A DNA stretch of 64,000 bases from Phytohabitans suffuscus (GCF_011764565.1 NZ_AP022871.1:8556320-8620319), one strand, 5' to 3'. Shown: positions 45,060-54,947, numbered from the stretch's first letter. Notes: generated by a model not told the origin, from the letters alone. A program made the numbers and translations.

Positions 45060-46337
45060 CCTGACCCCACCACGCGAGACCGCGCCGCGCGCGGCGAGAT
45101 CGAGAAGCTGCCCAGTGGATCGCTGCGGGTGCGGGTCTACGCCGGCGTCGACCCCGTGTCGCGGAAGCGGCGATACCTCATGGAGACGGTGCCCGCCGGT
45201 CCCACCGCGGCCCAGGAGGCCGAGGCCGTACGGGCCCGCCTGGTGAGCGCCGTCGACCACCAGCGCGCCGGCCGGCACACGCCTCCGGGCGGCGGCGCGC
45301 CCGCGACCGCGACCGCCGCCCGGCACCGCGAGCGCCGCGGCGGCGACCTGACCGTGGCGACGATCGCGCGGCTCGCCGGCGTCTCCACCGCGACGGTCTC
45401 CAAAGTCCTCAATGGACGCCCCGGGGTCGCGCCGCAGACCCGGCGCCAGGTGGAGACCGCGCTCCGCGAGCACCGCTACCGCCGGCCCGAGACACCCGCC
45501 CGCGCGGCCAGCATCGAGGTCGTCTTCTACGGCATGCTCAGCAACCTCGCCATCCAGATCCTCCACGGCGTCGAGCGGGTCACCAGCGCGCACAACCTCT
45601 CCGTCGGCTTCACCGACGTGCTCCAGCAGTCCTCGACGGTCGGCTCCTGGGCGCACGACCTGCTCTCCCGCCGCCCCACCGGCGTCGTCACCGTGCACCT
45701 GAGCGCCCCCACCGAGCAGCACGCGCTGCTGGCCGCCAGCGCCATCCCGCACGTCGTCCTCGACCCGACCGGCGAGCCCGAGCACCCCGTACCGTCGGTC
45801 GGCGCCACCGACTGGAACGGCGCGCTCGCCGCCACCCGCCACCTGCTCGAGCTCGGCCACCGCCGGATCGGCGTCATCACCGGACCGCCCGAGCGCCTCT
45901 GCGCCCGCGCCCGCCTCGACGGCATCCGCGCCGCCATGGACGCCGAAGGGGTCCCGCTGGACGAGCGGCTGGTCCGCGCCGGACACTGGTTCGCCTTCGA
46001 GGACGGCCTCAACCACGGCCGCGAGCTGCTCCGCCTCGACCACCCGCCGACCGCCATCCTCTGCGGCAACGACCTGCAGGCACTCGGCGTCTACGAGGCC
46101 GCCCGCCAGTCCGGCCGCCGGATCCCGGACGACCTCAGCGTGGTCGGCTTCGACGACATCACCCCCACCCGCTGGTGCGGCCCGGCGATGACCACCGTGC
46201 GGCAGCCCTTCATCGAGATGGGCGCCACCGCCGCCAAGCTCGTCCTCGCGATCGCCGCGGGCCAACCACTCGGCCACGAACGCGTCGAACTCGCCACCAC
46301 CCTCATCGTCCGCGAGAGCACCGCACCCCCGCGATAG
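45057..46337 (+). CDS. Chimeric regulator: integrase-type arm DNA-binding domain fused to LacI repressor
   Basis: About 426 residues. Residues ~8-75 (RGEIEKLPSGSLRVRVYAGV, DPVSRKRRYLMETVPAGP, TAAQEAEAVRARLVSAVD) match the N-terminal arm-DNA-binding domain of actinobacterial tyrosine integrases. Residues ~100-160 are a LacI HTH (LTVATIARLAGVSTATVSKVLNG) and the rest a complete LacI effector domain ending GFDDITPTRWCGPAMTTVRQ. The two parts are in one frame with a basic Ala-rich linker. The ATG at 45057 gives the compact integrase-like start; an ATG at 44970 would add 29 residues. No integrase catalytic domain is present. Confidence 0.8.
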   Translation: MPDPTTRDRAARGEIEKLPSGSLRVRVYAGVDPVSRKRRYLMETVPAGPTAAQEAEAVRARLVSAVDHQRAGRHTPPGGGAPATATAARHRERRGGDLTVATIARLAGVSTATVSKVLNGRPGVAPQTRRQVETALREHRYRRPETPARAASIEVVFYGMLSNLAIQILHGVERVTSAHNLSVGFTDVLQQSSTVGSWAHDLLSRRPTGVVTVHLSAPTEQHALLAASAIPHVVLDPTGEPEHPVPSVGATDWNGALAATRHLLELGHRRIGVITGPPERLCARARLDGIRAAMDAEGVPLDERLVRAGHWFAFEDGLNHGRELLRLDHPPTAILCGNDLQALGVYEAARQSGRRIPDDLSVVGFDDITPTRWCGPAMTTVRQPFIEMGATAAKLVLAIAAGQPLGHERVELATTLIVRESTAPPR

Positions 46338-46347
46338 AAGCGACAGG

Positions 46348-46415
46348 GAGCTACCGCGACGTCTGCGGTGGTCCGGACCGTTGCTCCCGCGGCCTCACCC
46401 TCCGCGCTCCACAAC
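46348..46415 (+). repeat. RPT-C block
   Basis: GAGCTACCGCGACG-TCTGCG-GTGGTCCGGACCGTTGCTCC..., 11 bp after the chimeric LacI stop. An RPT-D start (GAGGTCACTGTGGACAG) follows at about 46676, inverted in order relative to 23381-23509. The 578-bp gap 46338-46915 holds these two repeats and nothing else I can support. Confidence 0.8.
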
Positions 46416-46915
46416 CACGACAGCACCCCGGTCGCGAGTCGGCGCCGGGCCCCCGTCTCGCAGGGCTCGCCGACGTCCCCGACCTCCGCCGCCAGCTGTC
46501 CACCGTGACCCGTGCGGCGGTCGGTCTGGAGAGACTTCGCGCCCCGGCCTGACCCGAGACGGGTTTCGCCGGTCGCGGTCAGCTCCGTTTCGTTCCGCAC
46601 CGCCGCTGGCGATCGCCCTTCGATGCTCCCGGCCACGTCTTCGCAGGTCACGGCAACCCCCGTGGAGCAGGGCGCAGAGGTCACTGTGGACAGGCTCGCA
46701 CCGGCGCGGATACGAACGCGAATTGTCCACATCGGACGCAGACCCGGCGGACGTGAAGGCCGCACCGGCGTCGCGCCCACGGTCGAGACGGTGACCCGCG
46801 CGGGCGCCGGTGACCGGGTGCTGCTGTCGTGGGCGTCAGTGGCCCGCTACGGGCCCGGTTCGCGTGCACGACCGCGCGATGCGGCGGACGTGGACGGGTC
46901 CGCGACGACGGGTCG

Positions 46916-47806
46916 CTAGGACGCGGCGAGGACGCGGGCGAGCGTGCGTCGGCCCATGCGGCTCATCGTGGGGTTGCTCTCGCGGTAGTACCAGACCGTG
47001 CCCATCGCCTGCACGAACGCCCACGCCTTGCCGCGCTCCCACTCCAGGTCGCCGCAGCCCAGGTCGGCGCGGAGCGCGTGGCGCGGGCCGGCGTCGAGCA
47101 GGTGCCACGCGCCGACCAGGTCGAGTGCGGGGTCGGCCGGCCCGAAGCCGCCCACGTCCAGCACGCCGGCGAGGCGGCCGGCGGCGACCAGGACGTTGCC
47201 CGGGATGAGGTCGCCGTGGCACATCGTGTCGGGGGCGTCGCCACGCGGCAGCGCGCGCAGGTCGTCCCAGACGCGGCGCAGGCGGGGCACGTCGAGCAGC
47301 CCCTCGCTGCGCTGGAGGCAGGTCCGCACCCAACCCTCGTGGGCGGTCAGCTCGCCACCCCGCCCGCCGCCGCGGAAGGTGCGGCCGCGCGCGTCGATGG
47401 CGCGCACCTGCGCGACGAACGCGGCCAGGTCGCGCGCGAACGCGACCGACTCCCCCGGGTCGTCGTCGGTCGCCACCACGCCGGGCAGCCAGGTCTGCAC
47501 CGACCAGGGCAGCGGGTACCCGTGTCCAGGCTCGCCGAGCGCGACCGGCTCGGGCGTCCGGAACCGCGTGCGTCCGGCCAGCTCGGCCGCGGCCTCCGCC
47601 TCGGCGGCGAGCCAGCGGCGCTTGGCCTCGACATCGCCGGGCTCGATCGGAAACCGGCCCGCCAGCCGGTCGCCGATCCGGAAGATCGCGTTGACGGTGC
47701 CGGACGCCGCGACCGCCCGGACCGGCAGGTCACGCCACCGCGGAAACTGGTCGTCGACCAGGTCGCGCACGGTCCGCGACGAGATCGTCAGCTGGTCGGC
47801 ATGCAT
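46916..47806 (-). CDS. Aminoglycoside phosphotransferase-family (APH) protein
   Basis: A 296-residue kinase-fold protein. The catalytic loop TMCHGDLIPGNVLVAAG (HGD...N) and the metal-binding GVLDVGGFGPADPALDL are present; a phosphate-binding region precedes (VAASGTVNAIFRIGD). This is the APH/choline-kinase fold; many actinomycete members are not resistance enzymes, and the substrate is unknown. ATG at 47806 (MHADQLTISSRTVRD) is preferred to longer starts. It begins 17 bp after the end of the broken membrane gene on the same strand, so the two may have been an operon. Confidence 0.85.
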   Translation of the reverse strand: MHADQLTISSRTVRDLVDDQFPRWRDLPVRAVAASGTVNAIFRIGDRLAGRFPIEPGDVEAKRRWLAAEAEAAAELAGRTRFRTPEPVALGEPGHGYPLPWSVQTWLPGVVATDDDPGESVAFARDLAAFVAQVRAIDARGRTFRGGGRGGELTAHEGWVRTCLQRSEGLLDVPRLRRVWDDLRALPRGDAPDTMCHGDLIPGNVLVAAGRLAGVLDVGGFGPADPALDLVGAWHLLDAGPRHALRADLGCGDLEWERGKAWAFVQAMGTVWYYRESNPTMSRMGRRTLARVLAAS

Positions 47807-47822
47807 CGGCACACCCGCAGCG

Positions 47823-48866
47823 TCACCGCTGCGACACACCCCCGGCAACCGACTTTCCCGCGCCGACCAACCACGCCGCAGCGCGCCACGCGCCAACCGC
47901 CGCGCCGCACACGGCGAGCGGGGGCCGAACGCGACGAGCGCCACCGCGGGGAAGAACAGGTCGGTGGGGATGCCGCCGGCTGGCGTGTGCGTGCCGGCCG
48001 CGACGGGTAGCGCGGCGACGGCCCGGGCCCCCGGCCCGCACGCCGGAGCGCGGTGACCGGGCGGTGGAGGCGGCGGCCCAGGCGAGGTAGTAGAGGGCCG
48101 CCGCCGGCGGGTGGATCAGCCGGAGGCCCAGGGACAGGGCCGGAGCCGGCAGCCAACCGTCGGGGACGTGCGGGAGCAGGCGGGCCAGCAGCACGAGGCC
48201 GGAGCCGTAGACCAGCGCCGCGCCGATGCCGAGGCAGGGCTCGTGGCGGTTGGCGACCGGGTGCCAAACGCCGACCGGGCGCAGGGACAGCGCGGCCCGC
48301 GCCCCGCTCGTCGCGAACCGCCACCGGTCCGACGGCCCAGGAGCTCCAGCACGACATCATGGGCTACCTGCCCGGCTACGCCGGCCCCGCACCCCGGCCA
48401 GCTCGGCGAGCATCGCCCGGCCCCAGTCGCGGCGGCAACGCCGCCACCGCGACGGCGAGCGACCGGCCGGGCGGGTCGGCAGCGCCGCCACCGCGACGGC
48501 GAGCGACCGGCCGAGCGGGTCGGCAGCGCCGCCACCGCGACGGCGAGCAGCCGGCCGAGCGGGTCGGCAGCGCCGCCACCGCGACGGCGAGCGACCGGCC
48601 GAGCGGGTCGGCAGCGCCGCCACCGCGACGGCGAGCAGCCGGCCGGGCGGGTCGCGCGCCGACAGGCTGGCGCCGGGGCGCGACCACCGGCGGTGCACCG
48701 CGATCCGCGCGGCGGACGCCCACAGCACCGCAGGGAGGACCGCGAAGAGAACGGCGTCTCCCGGCGGCGCCGGGACGACCGCGGCGTAGACCGCCCAGCG
48801 CGCCGCCCACCCCGCCGCGACCGACGCGGTCGTGGCGATCTGAAACCGGCGCGGAGTCCAGCTCAC
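47823..48866 (-). pseudogene. Broken multi-pass membrane protein gene
   Basis: Pieces in successive frames read like one membrane protein: VSWTPRRFQIATTASVAAGW from a GTG at 48866, two helices (VYAAVVPAPPGDAVLFAVLP), then RDWGRAMLAEL, RWRFATSGARAALSL, ALVYGSGLVLLARLLPHVPD and LRLIHPPAAALYYLAWAAAS. A 44-bp tandem repeat (48435-48654) between helices two and RDWGRAM changes the frame with each copy, and a further one-base gap lies at 48334-48335. Whether the gene is dead or switchable depends on repeat number. The palindrome at 48873 suggests PadR-type control, but no PadR gene is present. Family not named with confidence. Confidence 0.5.
48435..48654. repeat. Five-copy 44-bp tandem repeat
   Basis: Units start at 48435, 48479, 48523, 48567 and 48611, each exactly 44 bp and differing at one to three positions (gcagcgccgccaccgcgacg...). 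44 is not a multiple of three, so copy number sets the downstream frame of the membrane gene. Confidence 0.9.
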
Positions 48867-48872
48867 CCCTGC

Positions 48873-48894
48873 TAACTCTATGTAGAAAGAGTTA
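48873..48894. promoter_or_regulatory. PadR-type operator, TAACTCT-N8-AGAGTTA
   Basis: A perfect 7-bp inverted repeat around ATGTAGAA, seven bases before the GTG of the membrane gene. Operators with ACTCT..AGAGT arms are typical of PadR-regulated membrane-protein genes in actinomycetes (family knowledge). Confidence 0.55.
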
Positions 48895-49004
48895 GACCAC
48901 TCAAGGCGGGCGGGTGACCAAACCGCGGAGCGCGGGAGCCGCGCGCGGACGCTTCGCGCCACCTCTCCCGAGGAACACCCCGTCCGACGGTGCGCCTCGG
49001 GAGC

Positions 49005-49065
49005 GCTCAGCGGTACCAGAGGCACGTTATGCGGGCTTCATAAGGTGCCTTGTGTTCCACCGAGC
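49005..49065. repeat. RPT-E palindrome, copy 2
   Basis: GCTCAGCGGTACCAGAGGCA-CGTTATGCGGGCTTCATAAGG-TGCCTTGTGTTCCACCGAGC. It matches the reverse complement of copy 1 through the centre and left arm; the right arm is degraded. Confidence 0.75.
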
Positions 49066-49110
49066 GAGGCTTCGGCCCCTCGGCGCCTCCCCCGCAGAGC
49101 CAGGCGGGGG

Positions 49111-49178
49111 TTGTGCGACCGCGGAGGGTGAGGCCGCGGGAGCAACGGTCCGGACCGCCGCGGACGTCGCGGTAGCTC
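49111..49178 (-). repeat. RPT-C block, inverted
   Basis: Reverse-complement copy, 46 bp after RPT-E copy 2. Both lie in the 346-bp gap 48867-49212, which holds no other feature besides the PadR-type operator. Confidence 0.8.
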
Positions 49179-49212
49179 ACGTCTGTCTGGGTTTGGGGTC
49201 TTTTTGGACTTT

Positions 49213-49407
49213 CTAGAGCAGGGAGGGCGCGCGCTCGGGCACCTCGACGTCGTCGGTCTCGCCGTGCGCGCACAGGCAGACGCCGAGGTCGGCGACGAGG
49301 CGGGCGCGGGCGGGGGTGTACTCGTTCTTGTGCAGGGCGGGCAGCGGCCGACCGCACTGCTCGCAGCGGCGGACGCCGGTGTCGGCGCCGGCGCGGATGT
49401 CGGTCAT
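49213..49407 (-). CDS. Small zinc-ribbon-like protein
   Basis: A 64-residue protein beginning MTDIRAGADTGVRRCEQCGR, with CxxC in RRCEQCGRPLPALHK and a second Cys pair in LGVCLCAHGE, enough to bind one metal ion. GAGGAGG ribosome site before the ATG supports expression. Function unknown; single gene downstream of the Imm1-like gene on the same strand. Confidence 0.65.
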   Translation of the reverse strand: MTDIRAGADTGVRRCEQCGRPLPALHKNEYTPARARLVADLGVCLCAHGETDDVEVPERAPSLL

Positions 49408-49572
49408 CGGAGAGCCTCCTCGTGGGTCTGGCGTGCGGCGCCCTGAGGGTCGGGGCGCGGCGCGCGGACCATCCACGATTACCCTCCGCACCCCACCGAT
49501 GCCAATGGGTGGATCGCAGGTGACCCAGTTCACGCACAAACGGCTACCGGTGACGGTACGTGTGGAGGACGG

Positions 49573-50009
49573 CTACGCGGCCGGGCGCTTGCGGCGGGTC
49601 GGGGGCGGCCCCAGTCGACGGCCTCCGTGGGGCGGCCGGTGGCGGTGTACGAGAGGGCGAGGGCCCACACCTGTTCCGGCGTGATCCGGGTCTCCGCGGG
49701 GTGGAACGGGGTCGGCGTGCCGTCGAAGCAGAAGCGCAGGTCGCGGTGCCAGGGGCGCACGCCGCGCTGGATCGCGTACCCGGTGGCGGGACAGCCGTAC
49801 GGGAACGCGAAGCCGCGCTTCTCGTGCCCGACGCCCAAATGGAGTCCCCGGGTGACGCGCAGGCCGCACGCGTCGACCCGGGCCTCCAGCGTGACGACCA
49901 CCGGCTTGTGGCACTCGTGTATCGACACCAGGAGGGGAACGACGTCCTCGGCGCGGTCGAGGTCGTAGCGGTGGCCGCCGGCCCACGTGGCCAGGTACTG
50001 CACAGACAT
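49573..50009 (-). CDS. Imm1-family immunity-like protein, apparent frameshift
   Basis: About 145 residues beginning MSVQYLATWAGGHRYDLDRA. The fold-defining segments fit Imm1 proteins of bacterial toxin systems: alternating strands (KPVVVTLEARVDACGLRVTR) and the late RITPEQVWALALSYTATGRP with EAVDW. The C-terminus WGPPPTRRKRPAA requires one extra base at 49607-49608. No polymorphic toxin is adjacent, so it would be an orphan immunity gene. The assignment is by pattern only and moderately sure. Confidence 0.55.
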
Positions 50010-50130
50010 CGATCGGACGCCCTTTCCGAACAGCACTCACATTTTGTCGAGCACCGTCAGTAAAGCGAGCGTGCGGGCGGGTCACAACGGCCTGATACCA
50101 CCGCGGCCCGCCGATACCGGCACATCTGCC

Positions 50131-53100
50131 CTAAGGACTCACGAGCCCTTCGCGGGCCACCCGGTCCAGGCGGGCGCGCACCTGCTGGGCGGTGGCGTGC
50201 CCGAGCAGCTCCAGCAGCCGCAGCGCCCGCCGCCACGCGTCGCGCGCGGCGCCGGGGTCGCCCAGCTCGCGCTGGCAGTCGCCGAGGTGGACCAGGGCGT
50301 CGGCCTCGTTGTACCGGTCGCCCAGCTCCTGGAACATCTCCACCGCCCGGGTGTACGCGGCGACCGCCTCCCGCCGCTCCCCCAGCCCGGCGTGGATGAA
50401 GCCGAGGCTGTCCCAGGTGCTGGCCACCGCGTTCGCGATGCCCAGCTCGCTGAGCGCGTCGAGCGCCTGCCGGCAGTGGGTCAGCGCCGGCGCGAAGTCG
50501 CCCAGCATCGCGTGGCACCAGCCGGTGTCGTTGAGCGCGCTGGCCACACCGGCCGGGTCGCCGGCCGCCCGGTACAGCTCCAGCGCCCGCTGGCTGGCGC
50601 CGAGCGCGAGGTCGTACCGGCCCTGCTGGCCGTGCAGGTAGGCCAGTCCGCGGTGGCTGCGTCCCTGGTTGGCCCGGTCGCCGACGGCCTCGAAGAGCCG
50701 CAGCGCGCTGACCAGGTGCTCCTGCGCGGCGTCGAGCTGGTTGAGCCGGGCGTACGCGCTGCCGAGGCTCCGGTGGGCCGCCGCGCGCACGCCGAGGTCG
50801 CCCGCGCGCCGGCCGGCGGCGAGGGCCAGGGTCTGCATGGCCACCTGGTCGCGCCAGTGGCCGTGCCGCTGGAAGATGTCGGAGAGCGTGGCCGCGAGGC
50901 GGCACAGCTGGTCGTCGAGCTGGTACCGCGCGGCCAGCTCGACCGCGGCGACCGCCGACTGGTGCTCGACGGCCAGCCAGGCGCGCGCGGCCCCGGCGTC
51001 CGGGATGTCGACCGGCGCCACACCCTCCACGGTGGACGGATCGGGATCGAGGTCCCACTGCGGGTCGAGCCGCTGCACCGCCGCCCGCGAGGCGCGCGTG
51101 TAGTGCTCCAGCACGCGGGCGAGCGCGGCCCGGCGCTCCGGCTCGGGGTCGGTGTCGTGGGCCCGCTGCGCCGCGAACGCGCGGACGAGGTCGTGCAGCA
51201 GGAAGCGGCCCGGCGACGGCTCGCGGGCCAGGCTGGCGTGCACCAGCTCGTCGAGGCCCGCGCGCGCCTGACGCACCGGGGTGCCGGCCAGGCTGGCCAC
51301 GGTGGCCGGCGCGGCGTCCGGGCCGGGGTGCAGCGCGAGCAGGCGCAGCAGGCGGGCGGCGGGCGGGCTCAGCCGCTCGTACGACCAGGAGAAGATGGTC
51401 TTCAGGTCGATCGCCGGGTCGGTGTCCGCGAAGGAGTCGAGCGTGCCGTGGTCGGCGGCGAGCTGGCTGGCGACCGCCGCGACCGAGCTGTGCGGGTTGA
51501 GCACGCTGCGCGCGGCGACGAGGCTCAGCGCCAGCGGCAGGCCGCCGCAGAGCCGCACGATGGTGTCGAGGTCGGCGCCGCCGTCCGCGCCGGCGCGGGT
51601 GCCGAGGCGGCTGCGCAGGTACGCGCGGGCGTCGTCGTCGGGCAGCACGCAGAGCTTGGTCGGCCGGGCCTGCTCGATGGCGACGAGTCCGGGCAGCTGG
51701 TGCCGGCTGGTCACGATCACCAGGCAGCCGCGCGAGCCGGGCAGCAGCGGGCGCACCTGCTCGGCGTCGCGGGCGTTGTCGAGCAGCAGCAGCATGCGGC
51801 GGCCGGCCATCAGGCTGCGGTACAGCGCGGCCTGCGCGTCGAGCCCGTCGGGCAGCTGCCGCGTGTCGACGCCGATCGCGTCGAAGACCGCGCGAAGCGC
51901 TTCGAGAGGGCTCATCACGACACCGGACGGGTGGAAGCCGCGCAGGTTGACGTAGAGCTGGCCGTCCGGGAAACGGCCGGCGATCCGATGTCCCCAGTGG
52001 ACGGCCAGCGCGGTCTTGCCGGTGCCGGCCATGCCGTGGATCGTGCTGATCAGCATCGCCGGCGGCGGCTCACCGCCGGCCGGCAGGAGCGCGTCGAGGC
52101 TGGCCAGCTCGGCCGCGCGGCCGGTGAAGTCGGGCAGGTCGGCGGGGAGCTGGGCGGGTGTCGCGAGGGTGGTGCGGGTGCGCGGGACCGTGCGGGTGGA
52201 CATCTCCTGGTCGGGTGCGGTCCGCTGGGGTGCGACGGGGTCGGGCGCGGCGGGCCGCTGGGCCGCGACCTGGTCGGACGGGGTGGCCTGCTGGGCCGCG
52301 ACCGGGTCGGACACGGTGGTTCGCTGGGGCGCGGCCGGGTCGGACACGGCGGCCTGCGGAGCCGCGACCTGGTCGAGCCCGGACCGCTGGGGCGCGACCG
52401 GGTCGGACACGGCGGCCCGCTGGGCCGCGACCTGGTCGAGCCCGGCCTGCTGGGCCGCGACCGGGTCGGACGTGGCGGTCTGCGGGGCGGTGGCAGGGTC
52501 GGATGTGGGAGGAGCGGCGGCCCGCTGGGCCGGGACCGGCGGTGAGGCGGATGGGGCGGACAGGGGCGAGGCGGGCGGTGGTAAGGCGGGCGGCGACGCG
52601 GAGGGCGCGGAGGGCGGCGGGGCCGTGGGTGGCAAGCCGGACGCGGGCGGCGAGGCGGGCGCGGAGGGCGGCGGCGCCGTGGGTGGCGAGCCGGACGCGG
52701 GCGGGGGCAAGGCGGACGCGGGCGGCGAGGCGGGCACGGCGGGCGGCGGCGCCATGGGTGGCGAGGCGGGCGCGGCGGGCGCGGGCGGCAAGACGGGCGG
52801 GGGCGGCAAGACGGGCGGGGGCGGGGGCGCGGCGCGCAGGATCTGCAGGTGCAGCTCCTGTAGCTGCGGGCCCGGGTCGACGCCCAGCTCGGCCGCGAGC
52901 GCGGCGCGCGCGTCCTGGTAGACGGCCAGTGCCTCGGCTTGCTGTCCGGAGCGCCACAGCGCGAGCATCAGCAGGCGGCGGAAACGCTCGTCGAGCGGGT
53001 GCTCGGCGACCAGCGAGGCGAGCTGGTCGCCGGCCGAGACATACGCACCCAGGTCGATCTCGGCGGCGAGCAGGGCCTCCAGCGCGTTGAGGCGGAGCTT

Positions 53101-53774
53101 GGCGAGGTTGGCCCGGTACCGCTTCATCGGCTGGCCGGGCAGTCCGGCGAGCGGATCACCGTTCCACAGGGCGAGACCGTGGCGCAGCCGCTCGGCCGCG
53201 CCCGCGGTGTCGGACTCCCGCCGGGCCACCTCCGCCGCGCCGACCAGCTGCCGGAACGTGGCCAGGTCGAGCTCCTCCGGCCGGACGTCGACCACGTATC
53301 CGGCGCCGGCCGACCGGATTACCGGCGTGGCAGCGCCCGCTGGTGCGGTCGCACCCGCCGCCCTGGTCCGGCCTGCCGGGATGGCCGGGCCTGCCGGGAT
53401 GGTCCTGCCCGCCGAGATGGCCGTGCCCGCGGGGATGGCCGGACCCCCCACGGTGGGAGCGCCCGCCGGCGTAGGAGCACCCGGCGGCGTGGGAGCGCCC
53501 ACCGCTCTGGCCGCGCCAGCCGGCTTGGCCCCGCCCGCCGGGGTGAGGACGCGGCGCAGCCGGTACACGTACGTCCGGATCGTCGCCTCGGCGGAGCGGG
53601 GCGCCTGGTCGTCCCACAGCGTCTCCGTGAGCTGCTGGATGGAGACGGGCACGCCGGCCTGGAGCAGCAGGGCGGCGAGCACGGCACGCTGCTGCGGCGA
53701 GCCGAGGTCCAGCTCCGTAGGTCCACGCCAGGCCCCACCGGCCCGAGCAGGGTGAACCACAGACGGTCATCCAC
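50131..53774 (-). CDS. AfsR/SARP-family regulator with NB-ARC and TPR domains, apparent frameshift
   Basis: About 1,214 residues. Order: SARP winged helix (LWFTLLGPV ... ELDLGSPQQRAVLAALLLQ, IRTYVYRLRRVLTP), BTAD domain (DLATFRQLVGAAEVARRES ... AELGVDPGPQLQELHLQIL), a ~230-residue Pro/Ala-rich linker, NB-ARC ATPase (MLISTIHGMAGTGKTALAVH Walker A, RRMLLLLDNARDAEQVRPLL Walker B), then TPRs (LDAAQEHLVSALRLFEAVGD and similar). The N-terminus needs one extra base in CCCC at 53733-53736, giving a GTG start at 53774. Such proteins activate secondary-metabolite clusters. Unusually, a Gly/Pro repeat interrupts the winged helix and the linker holds SDPVAAQ/LDQVAAQ repeats. Confidence 0.9.
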
Positions 53775-54050
53775 GCATTCCCCCGAATGCATCTGCCGTG
53801 ACGCTCCGGGACAGGGCGGTGCGGCCCCGCGTGCCCAGTGTCCGGAAGTCCGCCATGCTACCCCACGGCCGCCTCCGGGCATGCCCACGCGCCCCGGTCT
53901 GCCCCCGAGGACACCGGTCCCTGCCCCGCCGGCCACGACCTGCCGCCGCCGCGCGAACACGGACACGGACACACAGTGGACAGTCACGAGCGGGCGCGGA
54001 CGCCGAGCCGCGGGCAAGCCTTCACGCCACCAGAACCAGCCGGGCGCAGG

Positions 54051-54682
54051 TCAGAGGGCGCCGCCGCGGATCGCGTACGCCACCGCGTGGGTGCGGTTGC
54101 GCAGCCCGAAGCGCGTCATCACGCCGTAGATGATGTTCTTGACGGTGCGCTGCGAGTAGTTCAGCTTCAGCGCTACCTCGGCGGTGTCCAGGCCGTCCGC
54201 GAGCAGGCGCAGCACCTCCAGCTCCCGTTCGGTGAACCCGCTGACCGTCAGGCCGCGCGGGCCGAGCACGTCCCGCTGTACCGCGCGCAGCTGGTCCAGC
54301 AGCCGCCGGGTGACCGCCCCGGGCAGCTCCGCCCGCCCGGACGCCGCGGCCACGACAGCCCGCGCGATCTGCTCGAACCCGGCGTCCCGGCGGTGCAGCA
54401 GCCCCGCCAGCCCGAACTCCACCGCGCGCAGCACCTGGTGCTCGCGGATCTCGCTGGCCACGATGACCACGCACAGGTCACGCCGCCGGGCCGCGCGGAC
54501 GAAGCGCTCGATCCCCCGAGCACCTCGTCGGTGACCTGGTCCGCCACGACGAGCAACACCCGCGCCGACCGCTGCCGTTCGCCCAGGTACACCTCGACGG
54601 CGGGACGGGAGGCCAGCCCGGCCACGACGCCGTCCCGAGTGAGCTGGTCGCCGGCGAGCACCGCGACCCCGACCGCTTCCAC
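54051..54682 (-). CDS. LuxR/NarL-family regulator, apparent frameshift
   Basis: About 210 residues. The N-terminal receiver-like region (VGVAVLAGDQLTRDGVVAGL ... VLLVVADQVTDEVLGG) lacks a clear phosphoacceptor pattern; the C-terminal LuxR HTH is complete (GLTVSGFTERELEVLRLLAD, GLDTAEVALKLNYSQRTVKN). One extra base in CCCCC at 54513-54517 joins the halves. The start is uncertain; GTG at 54682 is used. It lies 276 bp upstream, on the same strand, of the AfsR-type gene. The lack of a partner kinase and the degenerate receiver suggest an orphan regulator. Confidence 0.78.
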
Positions 54683-54777
54683 CCGTCCATGAAGCCCCGG
54701 CCGTGTCGACAACCGATCGCCACCCGATAGACGCCGGTCGAGGACCATCGTGGGCCGCCGCGACGCGGTCCAGGCCG

Positions 54778-54808
54778 GGTCCGGAGCACGGCGGACATCG
54801 CGGTAGCT
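54778..54808 (-). repeat. RPT-C block, partial
   Basis: CGGCGGACATCGCGGTAGCTC, the right end of an inverted RPT-C only. The stretch 54683-55304 holds this, RPT-A at 54899, RPT-D at ~54980 and the left part of another RPT-C at 55255; no gene. Confidence 0.6.
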
Positions 54809-54898
54809 CGGGATGCCTGACCTTCGGGGTCGCCGCCCGAGCCACGTCAGGCCGCCGGCACCGCCCACGCCCGGCGACGCAACCCCGCTCGCGGAGGC

Positions 54899-54947
54899 GG
54901 ATCGTGGTATGAACCTGCCCCAGAGGGGCGGATCCGTACCACGATCC
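54899..54947. repeat. RPT-A palindrome
   Basis: 49 bp, one base shorter than the others in the inner stem (GCCCCAGAGGGGC). The arms GGATCGTGGTATG/CCGTACCACGATCC are intact. Confidence 0.8.

Noticed and set aside
46916..47806. Calling the APH-fold gene an antibiotic resistance gene
   Set aside because: The fold is shared by many small-molecule kinases, and neither sequence nor context indicates an aminoglycoside substrate.
48435..48654. The regular 44-bp array as a CRISPR
   Set aside because: Units are contiguous with no unique spacers, and there are no cas genes; it is a plain tandem repeat inside a gene.
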